Assembly (NCBI GenBank): GCA_030745755.1
Contig: JASLOA010000038.1
Coordinates: forward strand, 1-64,000
DNA from: Kiritimatiellia bacterium
GTDB taxonomy: Bacteria; Verrucomicrobiota; Kiritimatiellia; UBA8416; JABMPJ01
DNA length: 64,000 nt
Direction of reading: 5' to 3'
This document shows positions 38,991 through 48,792 of the stretch, one piece after another. Within the stretch, counting starts at the first letter, position 1. The number at the start of each line of letters is the position of its first letter. The notes below the pieces were generated by a model, which saw nothing but the letters and a program-made list of their open reading frames with translations, had not been told where the DNA came from and ran no database searches. The position numbers and the translations under genes are program-made.

Positions 38991-40352
38991 ATGAGCGACC
39001 TGATCAAGATTCACCTGACCGAGGATGAGATCCCGAAGCAGTGGTATAACCTGGCAGCGGATTTCGAGAAACCGATGCCGCCGCCTGTGGGTCCCGATGG
39101 CACCCCGATTGGCCCGGAGGCCCTGGCCCCGGTCTTTCCCATGAACCTGATCGAGCAGGAAGTCAGCCAGGAACGCTGGATTGATATTCCGGAAGAAGTT
39201 CTCGGTATCCTCAAAATCTGGCGCCCGACGCCGCTCTATCGCGCGCGCCGCCTCGAAGAAGCGCTCGGAACGCCGGCCAAGATCTACTACAAGAACGAAG
39301 GTGTTTCACCTCCCGGGAGTCACAAGCCCAATACGGCGGTGGCACAGGCCTACTACAACCGTGAGTTCGGCATTAAGAAACTGACCACCGAGACGGGCGC
39401 CGGCCAGTGGGGCAGTGCGCTGTCGTTCGCCTGCAAGCTTATCGGAATCCAGTGCAAGGTGTTCATGGTGCGGATCAGTTTCGATCAGAAACCATTCCGC
39501 AAGATGATGATGCGTGTGTGGGGTGGGGAGTGCGTGCCCAGTCCGAACATGGACACGCAGGTCGGCCGGTCAATCCTTGAGAAGGATCCTGACACGCCGG
39601 GCAGCCTCGGTATTGCGATTAGTGAGGCGCTCGAAGAAGCCGTGCCGCATGAGGATACCCGCTACTCACTGGGTAGCGTGCTGAATCATGTGATGCTGCA
39701 CCAGACCATTATCGGCCTGGAGGCGCAGAAACAGATGGAGAAGCTGGGCGAGAATCCCGATGTGGTGATCGGTTGCGCCGGTGGTGGCTCCAACTTTGCG
39801 GGACTGAGTTTCCCGTTCATCTGCGACAAGATTCACGGCAAGGACATTCGCGTGGTGGCCACGGAGCCGGCGGCATGTCCGACCCTGACCAAGGCCAAGT
39901 ATCGTTACGACTCCGGTGATGTCGCGATGATGACGCCGTTGCTGCCGATGCACAGCCTGGGGCACACCTTCGTGCCGCCTCCAATCCACGCCGGCGGCCT
40001 GCGCTACCACGGCATGGCGCCGATGGTCAGCCACGCGATGAACCAGGGCCTGATCGAGGCCGAGGCCATCCACCAGGTCGAGTGCTACGAAGGCGCGGTG
40101 CAGTGGGCCCATACCGAAGGCTTCATCCCTGCACCGGAGACCTCACACGCGATCGCGCAAGCCATTCGCGAGGCCAAACGTGCCAAGGAAGAGGGCAAGG
40201 AAAAGGTCATCCTTATGAACTGGTCCGGCCACGGTCTGATGGACCTGACCGCCTACGAGGCCTACATGGACGGCGAACTCAGCGACCACGATCTCCCGGA
40301 CGAGATGCTCGAGCGCTACGCCGCCTCGATGGACGGGCTGCCGATGCCGTAG
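38991..40352 (+). CDS. trpB: Tryptophan synthase beta chain, TrpB2 type
   Basis: [58 protein letters not shown]; ~450 aa TrpB2 architecture. Confidence 0.93.
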   Translation: MSDLIKIHLTEDEIPKQWYNLAADFEKPMPPPVGPDGTPIGPEALAPVFPMNLIEQEVSQERWIDIPEEVLGILKIWRPTPLYRARRLEEALGTPAKIYYKNEGVSPPGSHKPNTAVAQAYYNREFGIKKLTTETGAGQWGSALSFACKLIGIQCKVFMVRISFDQKPFRKMMMRVWGGECVPSPNMDTQVGRSILEKDPDTPGSLGIAISEALEEAVPHEDTRYSLGSVLNHVMLHQTIIGLEAQKQMEKLGENPDVVIGCAGGGSNFAGLSFPFICDKIHGKDIRVVATEPAACPTLTKAKYRYDSGDVAMMTPLLPMHSLGHTFVPPPIHAGGLRYHGMAPMVSHAMNQGLIEAEAIHQVECYEGAVQWAHTEGFIPAPETSHAIAQAIREAKRAKEEGKEKVILMNWSGHGLMDLTAYEAYMDGELSDHDLPDEMLERYAASMDGLPMP

Positions 40353-40398
40353 GGGGGAGTAGGTCCCTCCGTGGCCATCTGGGCTATGGTGGGCAGGC

Positions 40399-40472
40399 GG
40401 AGATGCCTCGGCTTCGCTCGGCATGACAGAGAACGCCAAGGAATTGTCATCCCGAGCTTGTCGAGGGATCTC
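40399..40472. repeat. REPIN-like inverted pair (unit L-R)
   Basis: ggagatgcctcggcttcgctcggcatgaca ... tgtcatcccgagcttgtcgagggatctc. Confidence 0.85.
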
Positions 40473-40523
40473 AAGTCTTCCTGTCGCGCCAAAACAAGGC
40501 CGGGGTAAGTCCAAAGTGATCTC

Positions 40524-41186
40524 TTACCGCGCGACTGAGGCATGAATATGCGGGCCGTTGTTGCGCGAGCCTTTCTCGTGGTAGACCCAGTCGAATCCCG
40601 CCTGCCAGCAGATCTTGGCGAGCTCTTCGAGCGGCAACTCGTTGCACGTAAGGTCGATGGCGCGGCCCTCTTTGTGGAGTGATTTCGGGTTGTGAACCAG
40701 GTGGGGACGGTAGGAATCCTGAACCTTGAGGACGCCACCACGTTCCGCCACGAGCTGGATCGTGGTTTCGAGCGGCAGTCGCAGTGAGTGGTGGACCGTG
40801 TGATCGCACTCGGTGTCGCCGCTGTCATTGTCGCTTTCCCACCAGGCGCGGTCATCCTCAACATAGGTCAGGTCGCGCCCGGGGGAAAAGGTGCCGAGGT
40901 CGATCGCTCCCGACACCTCTGATTCGCGGCGATTGGGACGATAGGTTCCGCGCGGGAAGGAGCTGGGGGCCTGGCGGAGCGGCATCACCACCTCGTCAAT
41001 ATCCATCATGTCCAACGCTTCGTGACGGCCCTGAGGTGGCTGAATCCGGCTCACTCCGACGAAGAACACGACAATGGCGGACGTGCAGCCAACACTCAGC
41101 ATCACGACATGTCGCTTCATCCATCCGTTGTGTGTGGTCTGATACATGACGCTTGAGAGTGTTGCAGAAGCGCTCCCCGGTGTCAA
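40524..41186 (-). CDS. Membrane-anchored M15/DUF882-like peptidase (start uncertain)
   Basis: GGVLKVQDSYRPHLVHNPKSLHKEGRAIDLTC...YHEKGSRNNGPHIHASV (HxxxxxxD...HxH) after an N-terminal TM. Confidence 0.72.
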   Translation of the reverse strand: MTPGSASATLSSVMYQTTHNGWMKRHVVMLSVGCTSAIVVFFVGVSRIQPPQGRHEALDMMDIDEVVMPLRQAPSSFPRGTYRPNRRESEVSGAIDLGTFSPGRDLTYVEDDRAWWESDNDSGDTECDHTVHHSLRLPLETTIQLVAERGGVLKVQDSYRPHLVHNPKSLHKEGRAIDLTCNELPLEELAKICWQAGFDWVYHEKGSRNNGPHIHASVAR

Positions 41187-41295
41187 AGCAGGAGCGTTCT
41201 GATGAGTCTTCTCTTGAGAGTCTCTTAAGAGTCTTGCATCCCTCCGTTCCGTGTGCTATTTACCTCAGCTTCACCATCCCTGTTCGAGAGGTCTT

Positions 41296-42408
41296 ATGCT
41301 GGAACGCGATGCCTATGTGGCGCTGAATCTGATGGAGAAGGTGGGGCCGGTTACGGTGCGCTCACTGGTTCAACGTCTGGGCTCTGCGGCTGCGATCTTT
41401 GAGACATCAAAGCAGGATCTGTTGGCGGTCAAAGGGGTCGGAGAAGGCCTGGCGGGATCGATTCACCGGCAGTGTCGGCGGATTGACTGGCAGGATGAGC
41501 AGGAGCGGGCCGCGGCCAAGGGCATTCGCATTATGACGCGCGTGGATCCGGAGTATCCGGAAGCGCTGAGCCGGATCTATGATCCGCCCCTGGCACTCTA
41601 CGTGCGCGGCACATTGCAGGAAGGCGATAAGCATGCCATGGCGATTGTCGGGACGCGACGCGGTACGCACTACGGACACGATACGGCCAAGCGTATGGCC
41701 TCGGGGCTGGCGCAGGCGGGATACACAATCGTCAGCGGACTGGCGCGCGGGATTGATACGCTGGCGCATGAAGGCGCCCTGGAGGTGAAGGGGAGGACCT
41801 TTGCGGTACTGGGTGGCGGCATGGATCATCTCTATCCTGCCTGTAACGCGGGCCTGGCTGACCGCATTGCGGAGCAGGGGGCCGTGCTGTCTGAGTTTCC
41901 GCTGACGCGGCAGCCGGACCGCACCACGTTTCCGATGCGAAACCGCATCGTGAGCGGGTTGAGCAAGGCGATCGTGGTGGTGGAGGCCGGTCGGCGCAGC
42001 GGTGCGCTGATCACGGCGGATGCCGCTTTGGAACAGGGCCGTGATGTGTTCGCGGTACCGGGGCGGATTGACAATACGTATGCCGAAGGACCGAACGCGC
42101 TGATCCGCAAGGGCGCCGTGCTGGTCCGTGGCGTACAGGATATTTTGGATGAGTGTGGCACCTTGTGGGGCGGCGCGCTGTCGCGGGCGAACGCCGTGCC
42201 TCGTGAACTTTGCACACTCAACGAGGAGGAGACCGGTCTCCTGGCGCTGCTGGAAAGCGGCGAGCAGGGCGTGGACGAGCTGATCAGACAGTCGGGGCTG
42301 CAGGCCTCGCGGGTGAGCTCGGTTCTGCTGGGGCTGGAGATGAAGCGAATGATTCGCATGTTACCGGGGCGCGTCGTTGAAAAATGCGCCGTCAATGCAG
42401 GGGAGTAG
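41296..42408 (+). CDS. dprA: DNA-processing protein DprA
   Basis: AIVGTRRGTHYGHDTAKRMASGLAQAGYTIVSGLARGIDTLAHEGAL; FPMRNRIVSGLSKAIVVVEAG. Confidence 0.95.
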   Translation: MLERDAYVALNLMEKVGPVTVRSLVQRLGSAAAIFETSKQDLLAVKGVGEGLAGSIHRQCRRIDWQDEQERAAAKGIRIMTRVDPEYPEALSRIYDPPLALYVRGTLQEGDKHAMAIVGTRRGTHYGHDTAKRMASGLAQAGYTIVSGLARGIDTLAHEGALEVKGRTFAVLGGGMDHLYPACNAGLADRIAEQGAVLSEFPLTRQPDRTTFPMRNRIVSGLSKAIVVVEAGRRSGALITADAALEQGRDVFAVPGRIDNTYAEGPNALIRKGAVLVRGVQDILDECGTLWGGALSRANAVPRELCTLNEEETGLLALLESGEQGVDELIRQSGLQASRVSSVLLGLEMKRMIRMLPGRVVEKCAVNAGE

Positions 42409-42414
42409 ACAGGA

Positions 42415-44910
42415 ATGGGCAAGAAACTGGTAGTGGTGGAATCGCCGGCCAAGGCGAAGACGATCAACAAGATACTGGGCAAGGACTTCGTGGTGGAATC
42501 ATCCATGGGGCACGTCCGGGATCTTCCGATTCGGACCCTTGGTGTGGATGTGGAGGCGGCATTCAAGCCGAAGTATGTGCTGATCAAGGGCCGCCGCAAG
42601 GTGGTCGATAAGCTGAAGAAGACGGCGAAGGACTGTGATGCGATCTACCTGGCGCCCGACCCCGACCGCGAGGGAGAGGCGATTGCCTGGCACCTGGCGG
42701 CGATCCTGGGGGAGGCCAACAAGGACGCCGAGCTGCTGCGGGTGCAGTATAATGAGATTACACCCAGCGCGGTGAAACGTGCTTTTGATTCACCCACGGC
42801 TATTGACCAGCATCGTGTGGATGCCCAGCAGGCCCGTCGTGTGCTCGATCGCATTGTCGGGTACATGGTGAGTCCCATGCTATGGCGTCGCATCCGTCGC
42901 GGGTTGAGCGCAGGCCGGGTGCAGTCTGTGGCATTGCGGCTGCTGTGTGAGCGAGAGAAGGAGATCAAGGCCTTCGAGCCCGAAGCCTACTGGGTGCACG
43001 GTGCCCTGGCGCGCAAGATCGTCACCCCGATGGATCCCTTCCACATCAAGCTGGTGCGCGTTGATGGCAAGAAGGCGGAGATCAAGAGCGAGGGTGACTC
43101 CACGGCGATCCTGGATGATTTGAAGGGCCGCGCACTCAAGGTGCAGGGCATTGCTACGAAGCAGATCAGCAAGCGCCCGCCGCCGCCGTATATCACGAGC
43201 AGTCTGCAGCAGGCGGGATCAAGCTTCCACAGCTTCTCGCCGAAACGCACGATGGCATTGGCCCAGTCCCTGTATGAGGGGCTTGATCTCGGCCAGGGAC
43301 CGGAGGGGCTGATCACCTATATGCGAACCGACTCGGTACACCTGGCCGATGACGCGGTGCAGGCGTGTCGTCAGTTCATCTCCGAGAAGTACGGCAACGA
43401 CTTCTGCCCCGAGAACCCGAACCGCTACCGCAGCCGTTCCGGCGCGCAGGAGGCGCATGAAGCGATTCGTCCGACCAACGTGGAGCGCACGCCTGATAGC
43501 TTGCGCGGCAAACTCGATCCGGCAGCCCACAAGCTCTATACGCTCATCTGGTCGCGCTTCGTGGCCTGCCAGATGGCGCCGGCCAAGCTGCAGCAGCGCA
43601 CCGTCACGATTGAGGCGGTCAAGCCGTCCGAAGAGAGCCGTGAGTTCCTGTTCAACGGTTCCACCACCGACATTGTGTTCCCGGGCTACATGAAAGCCAC
43701 CGGGGCCGATCGTAAGAAGGCGGAGGACGACGCAAAGGATCGGCTGCCCGAGCTGTCTGAGAACGAGCCGCTGGTTTGCGTGGAGTGGCTGGCTGAGCGT
43801 AAAGAGACACAGCCCCCGCCACGCTACAGCGAGACCTCGCTTGTAGGCGCGCTGGAGCGCAACGGGGTGGGGCGTCCCAGTACCTATGCGCAGACCGTCT
43901 CCACGCTCTATGACCGGCAGTACGCGGAGCGCGAGAAACGTACCATGATCCCCAGCGACCTGGGTATGCGTGTCAGCGACCTGCTGACGGAAACCCTCGG
44001 GGATCTGTTCAACGTATCTTTCACCGCGTCGATGGAAGAGAAGCTGGACCGTGTCGAGAATGGCGAGGAGGACTGGACTGCGATGCTCGGTGAGTTCTAC
44101 GACCAGTTCCAGAAGTGGATCGAGAAGACCAAGGCGCCCCCGGCCGATGCAGAGGAGGTCGGCAGGGTGCTGGGGTTGCTCACGGAGATCACCGAGTGGG
44201 CGCCCGAGGTGCAGCGCGGCAAGCGAAAGTACAGCGACGAGAGTTTTGTGGCATCGGTCCGCAAGCGGCAGGACGATAAGGGCGACGTATCGACACGACA
44301 GCTCGAGGCGCTGGTCCGGATTGCCTGCAAGTACGATGGACAGTTGGCTGATGTCGAGACGCGGCTGAAGGATATGGGCCTCGAATCGCTGGCTGAGCAG
44401 GTGCGCCAATCACGGCCGGCCGAAGGAACGCTTCGCAAGCTGGAGATTGCTGAATCGCTGGAATCCGATGAAAGCACAACCAAGTTCGTGGCCTCGCTGC
44501 GGCAGCAAACGGATATGGGCCGTGCGCTCTCAGACGCGCAGGACAAGGTTCTGAACTCCATCATTCTGGGGGCAGCGGACAGTATTCCCGACGCGAAATC
44601 TGTTCTTGAGGAGCTGGGTCTGTCGCTGGATGACATTCCAGATGACAAAGAGAGTGGCGTCATTCTGGAAGCGATGAAGGCGGTCAGTGAGTGGAACCCG
44701 CCCACGAAACGTGGCAAGCGCACCTATGACGACAAGGCCTTTATCGAGTCGCTGTCCGGCTATTACGGGCGCAAGAAGTTTCTGTCGGAACGTCAGCGAG
44801 GCGCCCTGAAGCGTATCTGTGGCCGTTATGCGGAGCAGATTCCGAACTTCGAGGAGCTGGCCAAGGCCTACGACATCAAGGTCGGCGGCAAGAAGAAGAG
44901 CAGCGAGTAG
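42415..44910 (+). CDS. topA: DNA topoisomerase I with atypical C-terminus
   Basis: KKLVVVESPAKAKTINKILGKDF, DPDREGEAIAWHL, SAGRVQSVALRL, GLITYMRTDS; no CxxC zinc-ribbon pairs. Confidence 0.95.
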   Translation: MGKKLVVVESPAKAKTINKILGKDFVVESSMGHVRDLPIRTLGVDVEAAFKPKYVLIKGRRKVVDKLKKTAKDCDAIYLAPDPDREGEAIAWHLAAILGEANKDAELLRVQYNEITPSAVKRAFDSPTAIDQHRVDAQQARRVLDRIVGYMVSPMLWRRIRRGLSAGRVQSVALRLLCEREKEIKAFEPEAYWVHGALARKIVTPMDPFHIKLVRVDGKKAEIKSEGDSTAILDDLKGRALKVQGIATKQISKRPPPPYITSSLQQAGSSFHSFSPKRTMALAQSLYEGLDLGQGPEGLITYMRTDSVHLADDAVQACRQFISEKYGNDFCPENPNRYRSRSGAQEAHEAIRPTNVERTPDSLRGKLDPAAHKLYTLIWSRFVACQMAPAKLQQRTVTIEAVKPSEESREFLFNGSTTDIVFPGYMKATGADRKKAEDDAKDRLPELSENEPLVCVEWLAERKETQPPPRYSETSLVGALERNGVGRPSTYAQTVSTLYDRQYAEREKRTMIPSDLGMRVSDLLTETLGDLFNVSFTASMEEKLDRVENGEEDWTAMLGEFYDQFQKWIEKTKAPPADAEEVGRVLGLLTEITEWAPEVQRGKRKYSDESFVASVRKRQDDKGDVSTRQLEALVRIACKYDGQLADVETRLKDMGLESLAEQVRQSRPAEGTLRKLEIAESLESDESTTKFVASLRQQTDMGRALSDAQDKVLNSIILGAADSIPDAKSVLEELGLSLDDIPDDKESGVILEAMKAVSEWNPPTKRGKRTYDDKAFIESLSGYYGRKKFLSERQRGALKRICGRYAEQIPNFEELAKAYDIKVGGKKKSSE

Positions 44911-44951
44911 GGTGGTGTCACACAGACAAGCTTTCAAGACACGCAAGTATT

Positions 44952-45024
44952 TGTCATTCCGAGCGAAGCGAGGAATCTCATATCCATGTATGGGTAGAGA
45001 TCCCTCGGCTTCGCTCGGGATGAC
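44952..45024. repeat. REPIN-like inverted pair (unit R-L)
   Basis: tgtcattccgagcgaagcgaggaatctc ... gagatccctcggcttcgctcgggatgac. Confidence 0.85.
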
Positions 45025-45109
45025 GCACCAGCTGTACAAGCGCAATTGTGATACACGACACTAGGAATCGATCTCTGCCGGGGCGGAGAGGGCAGCAGAA
45101 AGTGCGGCA

Positions 45110-46069
45110 ATGGGGAAACGGGCACAGGACGATACAGCGCTACGTCGCTACGTGGACCACTTGCAGAGCGAGAAGAACGCTTCCACTCACACGGTGGATG
45201 CCTACTGCCGTGATATCGTTCAGTTTGCACGCTACCAATGGCCTGAGCAGACCGCGCCCTATGCGTGGCGTGATGTGGATCAGCTGGCCGCGCGCGGATT
45301 TGTAGTGCAGTTGAGCCGGGCCGAGATGGCGCCGACAACAACGGCGCGCAAGCTATCGAGCCTGCGTGCCTTCTACCGCTATCTGAAGCGTGAGGCCATG
45401 TGCACGCAGAACCCGTTTGCCGGGGTGCGGTCGCCGCGGAGGGGGCACGATCTGCCGAAAGTGCTGAGCCAGGATGAGATATCCCGCCTGCTGGAAGCGC
45501 CCGTCAAGCTGGCGGAGCGCCGCCGGGTCGAATCCAAAACGGCCGCGCGCAAGGACGAGCAGTATGCTGTCCTGCGCGACGTCGCGCTGCTCGAGGTCTT
45601 CTACAGCACCGGGGCACGCCTGAACGAGCTGGCCGGACTTCGTGAAGAGGATGTGGATCTGCTGGGCAGCGTGGTGAAGGTCAGGGGCAAAGGGAAGAAG
45701 GAGCGTCTCTGTCCGCTGGGTGGTCCGGCCTGTAGCGCGATCCGTGCCTGCATGAAAGAGGGACATGCACTGTGGGGCCGCGGCGGCCGGAGCGCACCGG
45801 TCTTTCGGAATCTGCGTGGTGGCGCCCTGACGGGACGCTCGATCGAGAGGATGCTGAAGAAGTATCTGATCGAAGCCGGCTTGGACGCCACGGTGACGCC
45901 GCATACGCTGCGGCACTCGTTTGCGACTCACCTGCTGGATGCAGGGGCCGATCTGCGGAGTGTCCAGGAGTTGTTGGGGCATGCGAGCGTGTCAACGACA
46001 CAGATCTATACACATGTGTCGGTGGAGCATCTGAAGCGGGTATACGAGGAAGCTCACCCGCGCGCATGA
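45110..46069 (+). CDS. xerC: Tyrosine recombinase XerC/XerD
   Basis: YLRHLQSEKNASTHTVDAYCRDI-type SAM-like N-domain; TPHTLRHSFATHLLDAGADLRSVQELLGHASVSTTQIYTHVS. Confidence 0.92.
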   Translation: MGKRAQDDTALRRYVDHLQSEKNASTHTVDAYCRDIVQFARYQWPEQTAPYAWRDVDQLAARGFVVQLSRAEMAPTTTARKLSSLRAFYRYLKREAMCTQNPFAGVRSPRRGHDLPKVLSQDEISRLLEAPVKLAERRRVESKTAARKDEQYAVLRDVALLEVFYSTGARLNELAGLREEDVDLLGSVVKVRGKGKKERLCPLGGPACSAIRACMKEGHALWGRGGRSAPVFRNLRGGALTGRSIERMLKKYLIEAGLDATVTPHTLRHSFATHLLDAGADLRSVQELLGHASVSTTQIYTHVSVEHLKRVYEEAHPRA

Positions 46070-46092
46070 ATGGGGTAGGGAGACAGAGTCTG

Positions 46093-47388
46093 ATGTATTG
46101 GTTGTTTTACAACGTTGTGTTTGTTGTGGGCTTCATGCTGGTGCTGCCGCGCTACTTGTGGCGCATGTGTCGACGGGGCGGCTATGCCAGGGGATTCACC
46201 CAAAGGTTCGGTTGCTATGATGAGGCACTCCTCACGACGCTGAAGGCGCGCAAGCGTATCTGGGTGCATGCGGTCAGTGTGGGTGAGGTCTTTGTGGCCC
46301 TGCGCTTTATTGAGACCTATCGGGGTGCGCATCCTGACATGGCCTTTGTGTTGACCACGAACACATCGACCGGCCATCGGATTGCTGAGGCACGTCTACA
46401 CGCAGATGATGTGTTGCTCTACTTCCCCGTGGATCTGCCTCTGTTTATCAAGCGGGTACTGGATCGCATCCAACCCGCCGCACTCGTCTTGACGGAGTGT
46501 GAACTGTGGCCGAACCTGATCCATCTTGCGGATGAGCGCGGCATTCCTATCGCGCTTCTGAACGGTCGGGTGTCCGATAGTTCGTATCGCGGCTACAGTC
46601 TCTGCAGACCGCTGTTCAGGAACTTGCTGCAGCGGTTCTCTGTGGTCCTCGTGCAGGGGAAACAGGATACTGCCCGAGTGACCGAGCTGGGTGCGCGTCC
46701 GGAGAGAATGCACGAGTTGGGGACCGCGAAGTATGACGTAGCGACGACAGATACCAGCAAGGTAGAGCTGATCCGTGGCGTGCTGGCGTCGGCGGGCTTT
46801 CCTGGTGACGCACCCATTATTGTGGGTGGTTCAACCTGGCCCGGCGAGGAACGCGTTCTGCTTGATGTGTTTCAACGCCTGCGCAGGTCGATCGAGGGAC
46901 TCAAGCTGGTACTGGTGCCGCGGCATTTCGAGAGGGCGGCCGACGTAGAGCGAGAGCTGAAGACGGAAGGCGTCAGCTATGTGAAGCGGAGTGCCCTGGA
47001 GCCAGGCACATCTGCCGGGGAACCTGCGGACGTTCTTCTGGTCGATTCAACCGGCGAGCTGATGGGGGTCTATGCTCATGCCAGTGTGATCTTTGTGGGC
47101 AAGAGTCTAACCAACCATGGTGGACAGAACATCATGGAACCGGCCCTTCTTGGGAAACCTGTTCTGTTTGGTCCGAACATGGAGAACTTCCCTGTGGTGA
47201 GTGAAGACTTCCTTGCCGCCGACGCCGCCGTACAGGTGGCGAACGAGAGTGAGCTGGAATCACGACTGGGCAAGCTGCTGACCGATGCAGAGGATGCCGC
47301 GACGCTGGGTGCACGTGCAGCTGAGCTGGTCAGATCAAAGCGTGGCTGCCTGAAGCGCAGTGTGGCGCTGATCCACGCCATGCAGTGA
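46093..47388 (+). CDS. waaA: 3-deoxy-D-manno-octulosonic acid transferase
   Basis: WVHAVSVGEVFVALRFI, LVLTECELWPNLI, FVGKSLTNHGGQNIMEPALLGKPVLFGPNMENF. Confidence 0.93.
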   Translation: MYWLFYNVVFVVGFMLVLPRYLWRMCRRGGYARGFTQRFGCYDEALLTTLKARKRIWVHAVSVGEVFVALRFIETYRGAHPDMAFVLTTNTSTGHRIAEARLHADDVLLYFPVDLPLFIKRVLDRIQPAALVLTECELWPNLIHLADERGIPIALLNGRVSDSSYRGYSLCRPLFRNLLQRFSVVLVQGKQDTARVTELGARPERMHELGTAKYDVATTDTSKVELIRGVLASAGFPGDAPIIVGGSTWPGEERVLLDVFQRLRRSIEGLKLVLVPRHFERAADVERELKTEGVSYVKRSALEPGTSAGEPADVLLVDSTGELMGVYAHASVIFVGKSLTNHGGQNIMEPALLGKPVLFGPNMENFPVVSEDFLAADAAVQVANESELESRLGKLLTDAEDAATLGARAAELVRSKRGCLKRSVALIHAMQ

Positions 47389-47913
47389 CGGCGTGGTGCG
47401 GTGGGCCGCGATCTGCGCCGGAACGGTCTCGGTGGCCCAGACAAGCTTGAAGTACCAGTCCAACCCCGGTCGCCCCACGCCGTTCTGGTAGGCGATGCCC
47501 CCGGAGTAGAAGTCGTCCCGGTGGTACCAGCCAAAGGACAGATCACGGCTACCGGCGACTCGCAGGACGTACCGCTCTCCCTTGCAGAGGCTAACCCCCG
47601 GCTCCGAGAACCGAAACTCAACCCAACCTCGATAACCCATCTTAACGGACTGGTCGGCCTGCGCGATAACGTGTCCCTGTGCGTCCAGCAGTGTGAGCGT
47701 CAGGGCTTCCGATCGCCGCCACTTGCTGTTGAGGGTCTTGACCAGGATGCGCGCGGAGGCGAGAGACTGCCCGTGTGCCACGAATCCCTGGCTGAGGCGC
47801 AGAGCGGGATCCAGTGCGGTGCAGGCCAGGCCCGGAATGCGCTGCCGCGTGGTCCCGCACCCGGTCGCCGTCAGCCCGATCAGTAGGACTGCGCACAGCC
47901 TGGTGATCAACAT
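47335..47913 (-). CDS. Putative lipoprotein
   Basis: MLITRLCAVLLIGLTATGCGTT lipobox; C-terminus overlaps waaA 3' end on the opposite strand. Confidence 0.55.
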   Translation of the reverse strand: MLITRLCAVLLIGLTATGCGTTRQRIPGLACTALDPALRLSQGFVAHGQSLASARILVKTLNSKWRRSEALTLTLLDAQGHVIAQADQSVKMGYRGWVEFRFSEPGVSLCKGERYVLRVAGSRDLSFGWYHRDDFYSGGIAYQNGVGRPGLDWYFKLVWATETVPAQIAAHRTTPSLHGVDQRHTALQAATL

Positions 47914-48085
47914 GGACTGAGTTGTATCTTCTCTTGTCACTGTCACCCCGCCTGAAGTTCGGCTTCGAAACCTACTAGATAGCACCTTCCATGCCATGGG
48001 CTGTGTTCTGGGAAGATAGGGCAAATAGTGGCCCATAAACCGACTCTGGCGGCGAATGCCGGGGGATATTGGGAGTAATCCGTTC

Positions 48086-48445
48086 TCAGTCGAGCGAGAT
48101 GCGAGAGCGGCGCAAGGCCCAGAGGAGTGTCAAATATTGCGACACAACGAGCAGTCCCATGACGAATGGACCGTAAATGGTTCCGCCCTGAACAAGGTGG
48201 TTCAGGGCGGACGAGAAGAGGAAGATGTTCATAAACCACGCCTCGCAGAGGTCGTGCGCAACACCCGCACGGCGCAGCAGGTTGGGGACGATGGCGTAGA
48301 GTCCCAGTCCGTACGAGATGACGAGCCAGCGGCGAAGAAGAGCAGCCACCGGTGCTCTGCGGCGCCAGGCATCCAGCAGGGGACGATAGGTCAGGGCGGT
48401 AGCGACGGCCATCCCTAGCGAGAAGTGGAGCGTGGAGTGCATCAT
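48086..48445 (-). CDS. Small membrane protein
   Basis: ~3-4 TM; ATGA overlap with upstream gene. Confidence 0.6.
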   Translation of the reverse strand: MMHSTLHFSLGMAVATALTYRPLLDAWRRRAPVAALLRRWLVISYGLGLYAIVPNLLRRAGVAHDLCEAWFMNIFLFSSALNHLVQGGTIYGPFVMGLLVVSQYLTLLWALRRSRISLD

Positions 48446-48792
48446 GATGGCTTCTCCTTCTCGGCCAGCCACACTTCACGCCAGGCCACGGCAAAGATGG
48501 AGAGTGCCATCAGAACGAATACGACCGTGTAGAGAATCGAGTCTGTTTCCAGCTTATCGATGGTGTAATGCATGAAGAAGATGTTGCTGCGCGGATCGTT
48601 GGCCATCTTGTGGTAAAGCCCATCCATGCGGAGCGCACGCGGAATATCCGGCACCACGGCCCAGATGGCGCAGGCGGCCATGGCCAGCGGCGCCACAACC
48701 AGGAGCGTCATCGAGGCGCGTGCTCTGCGAAAGAAGTAGATGAGGGCGGCAACGATGTAGGGGATAGACGCGCCAATGACGATCTGGTTCAT
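48442..48792 (-). CDS. Small membrane protein
   Basis: ~3 TM, 116 aa; ATGA overlap with upstream O-ligase-like gene. Confidence 0.6.
   Translation of the reverse strand: MNQIVIGASIPYIVAALIYFFRRARASMTLLVVAPLAMAACAIWAVVPDIPRALRMDGLYHKMANDPRSNIFFMHYTIDKLETDSILYTVVFVLMALSIFAVAWREVWLAEKEKPS

Noticed and set aside
43219-44409. 396-aa minus-strand ORF inside topA
   Set aside because: Antisense shadow frame; topA has clear catalytic motifs on the plus strand.
5833-45024. Dispersed repeats as a CRISPR array
   Set aside because: Spacing is kilobases, copies are inverted pairs, and no cas genes are present.
45110-46069. XerC-like recombinase as an integrase marking a mobile island
   Set aside because: It lies in a core context (topA-xerC-waaA) and matches housekeeping XerC/D; no att repeats seen.
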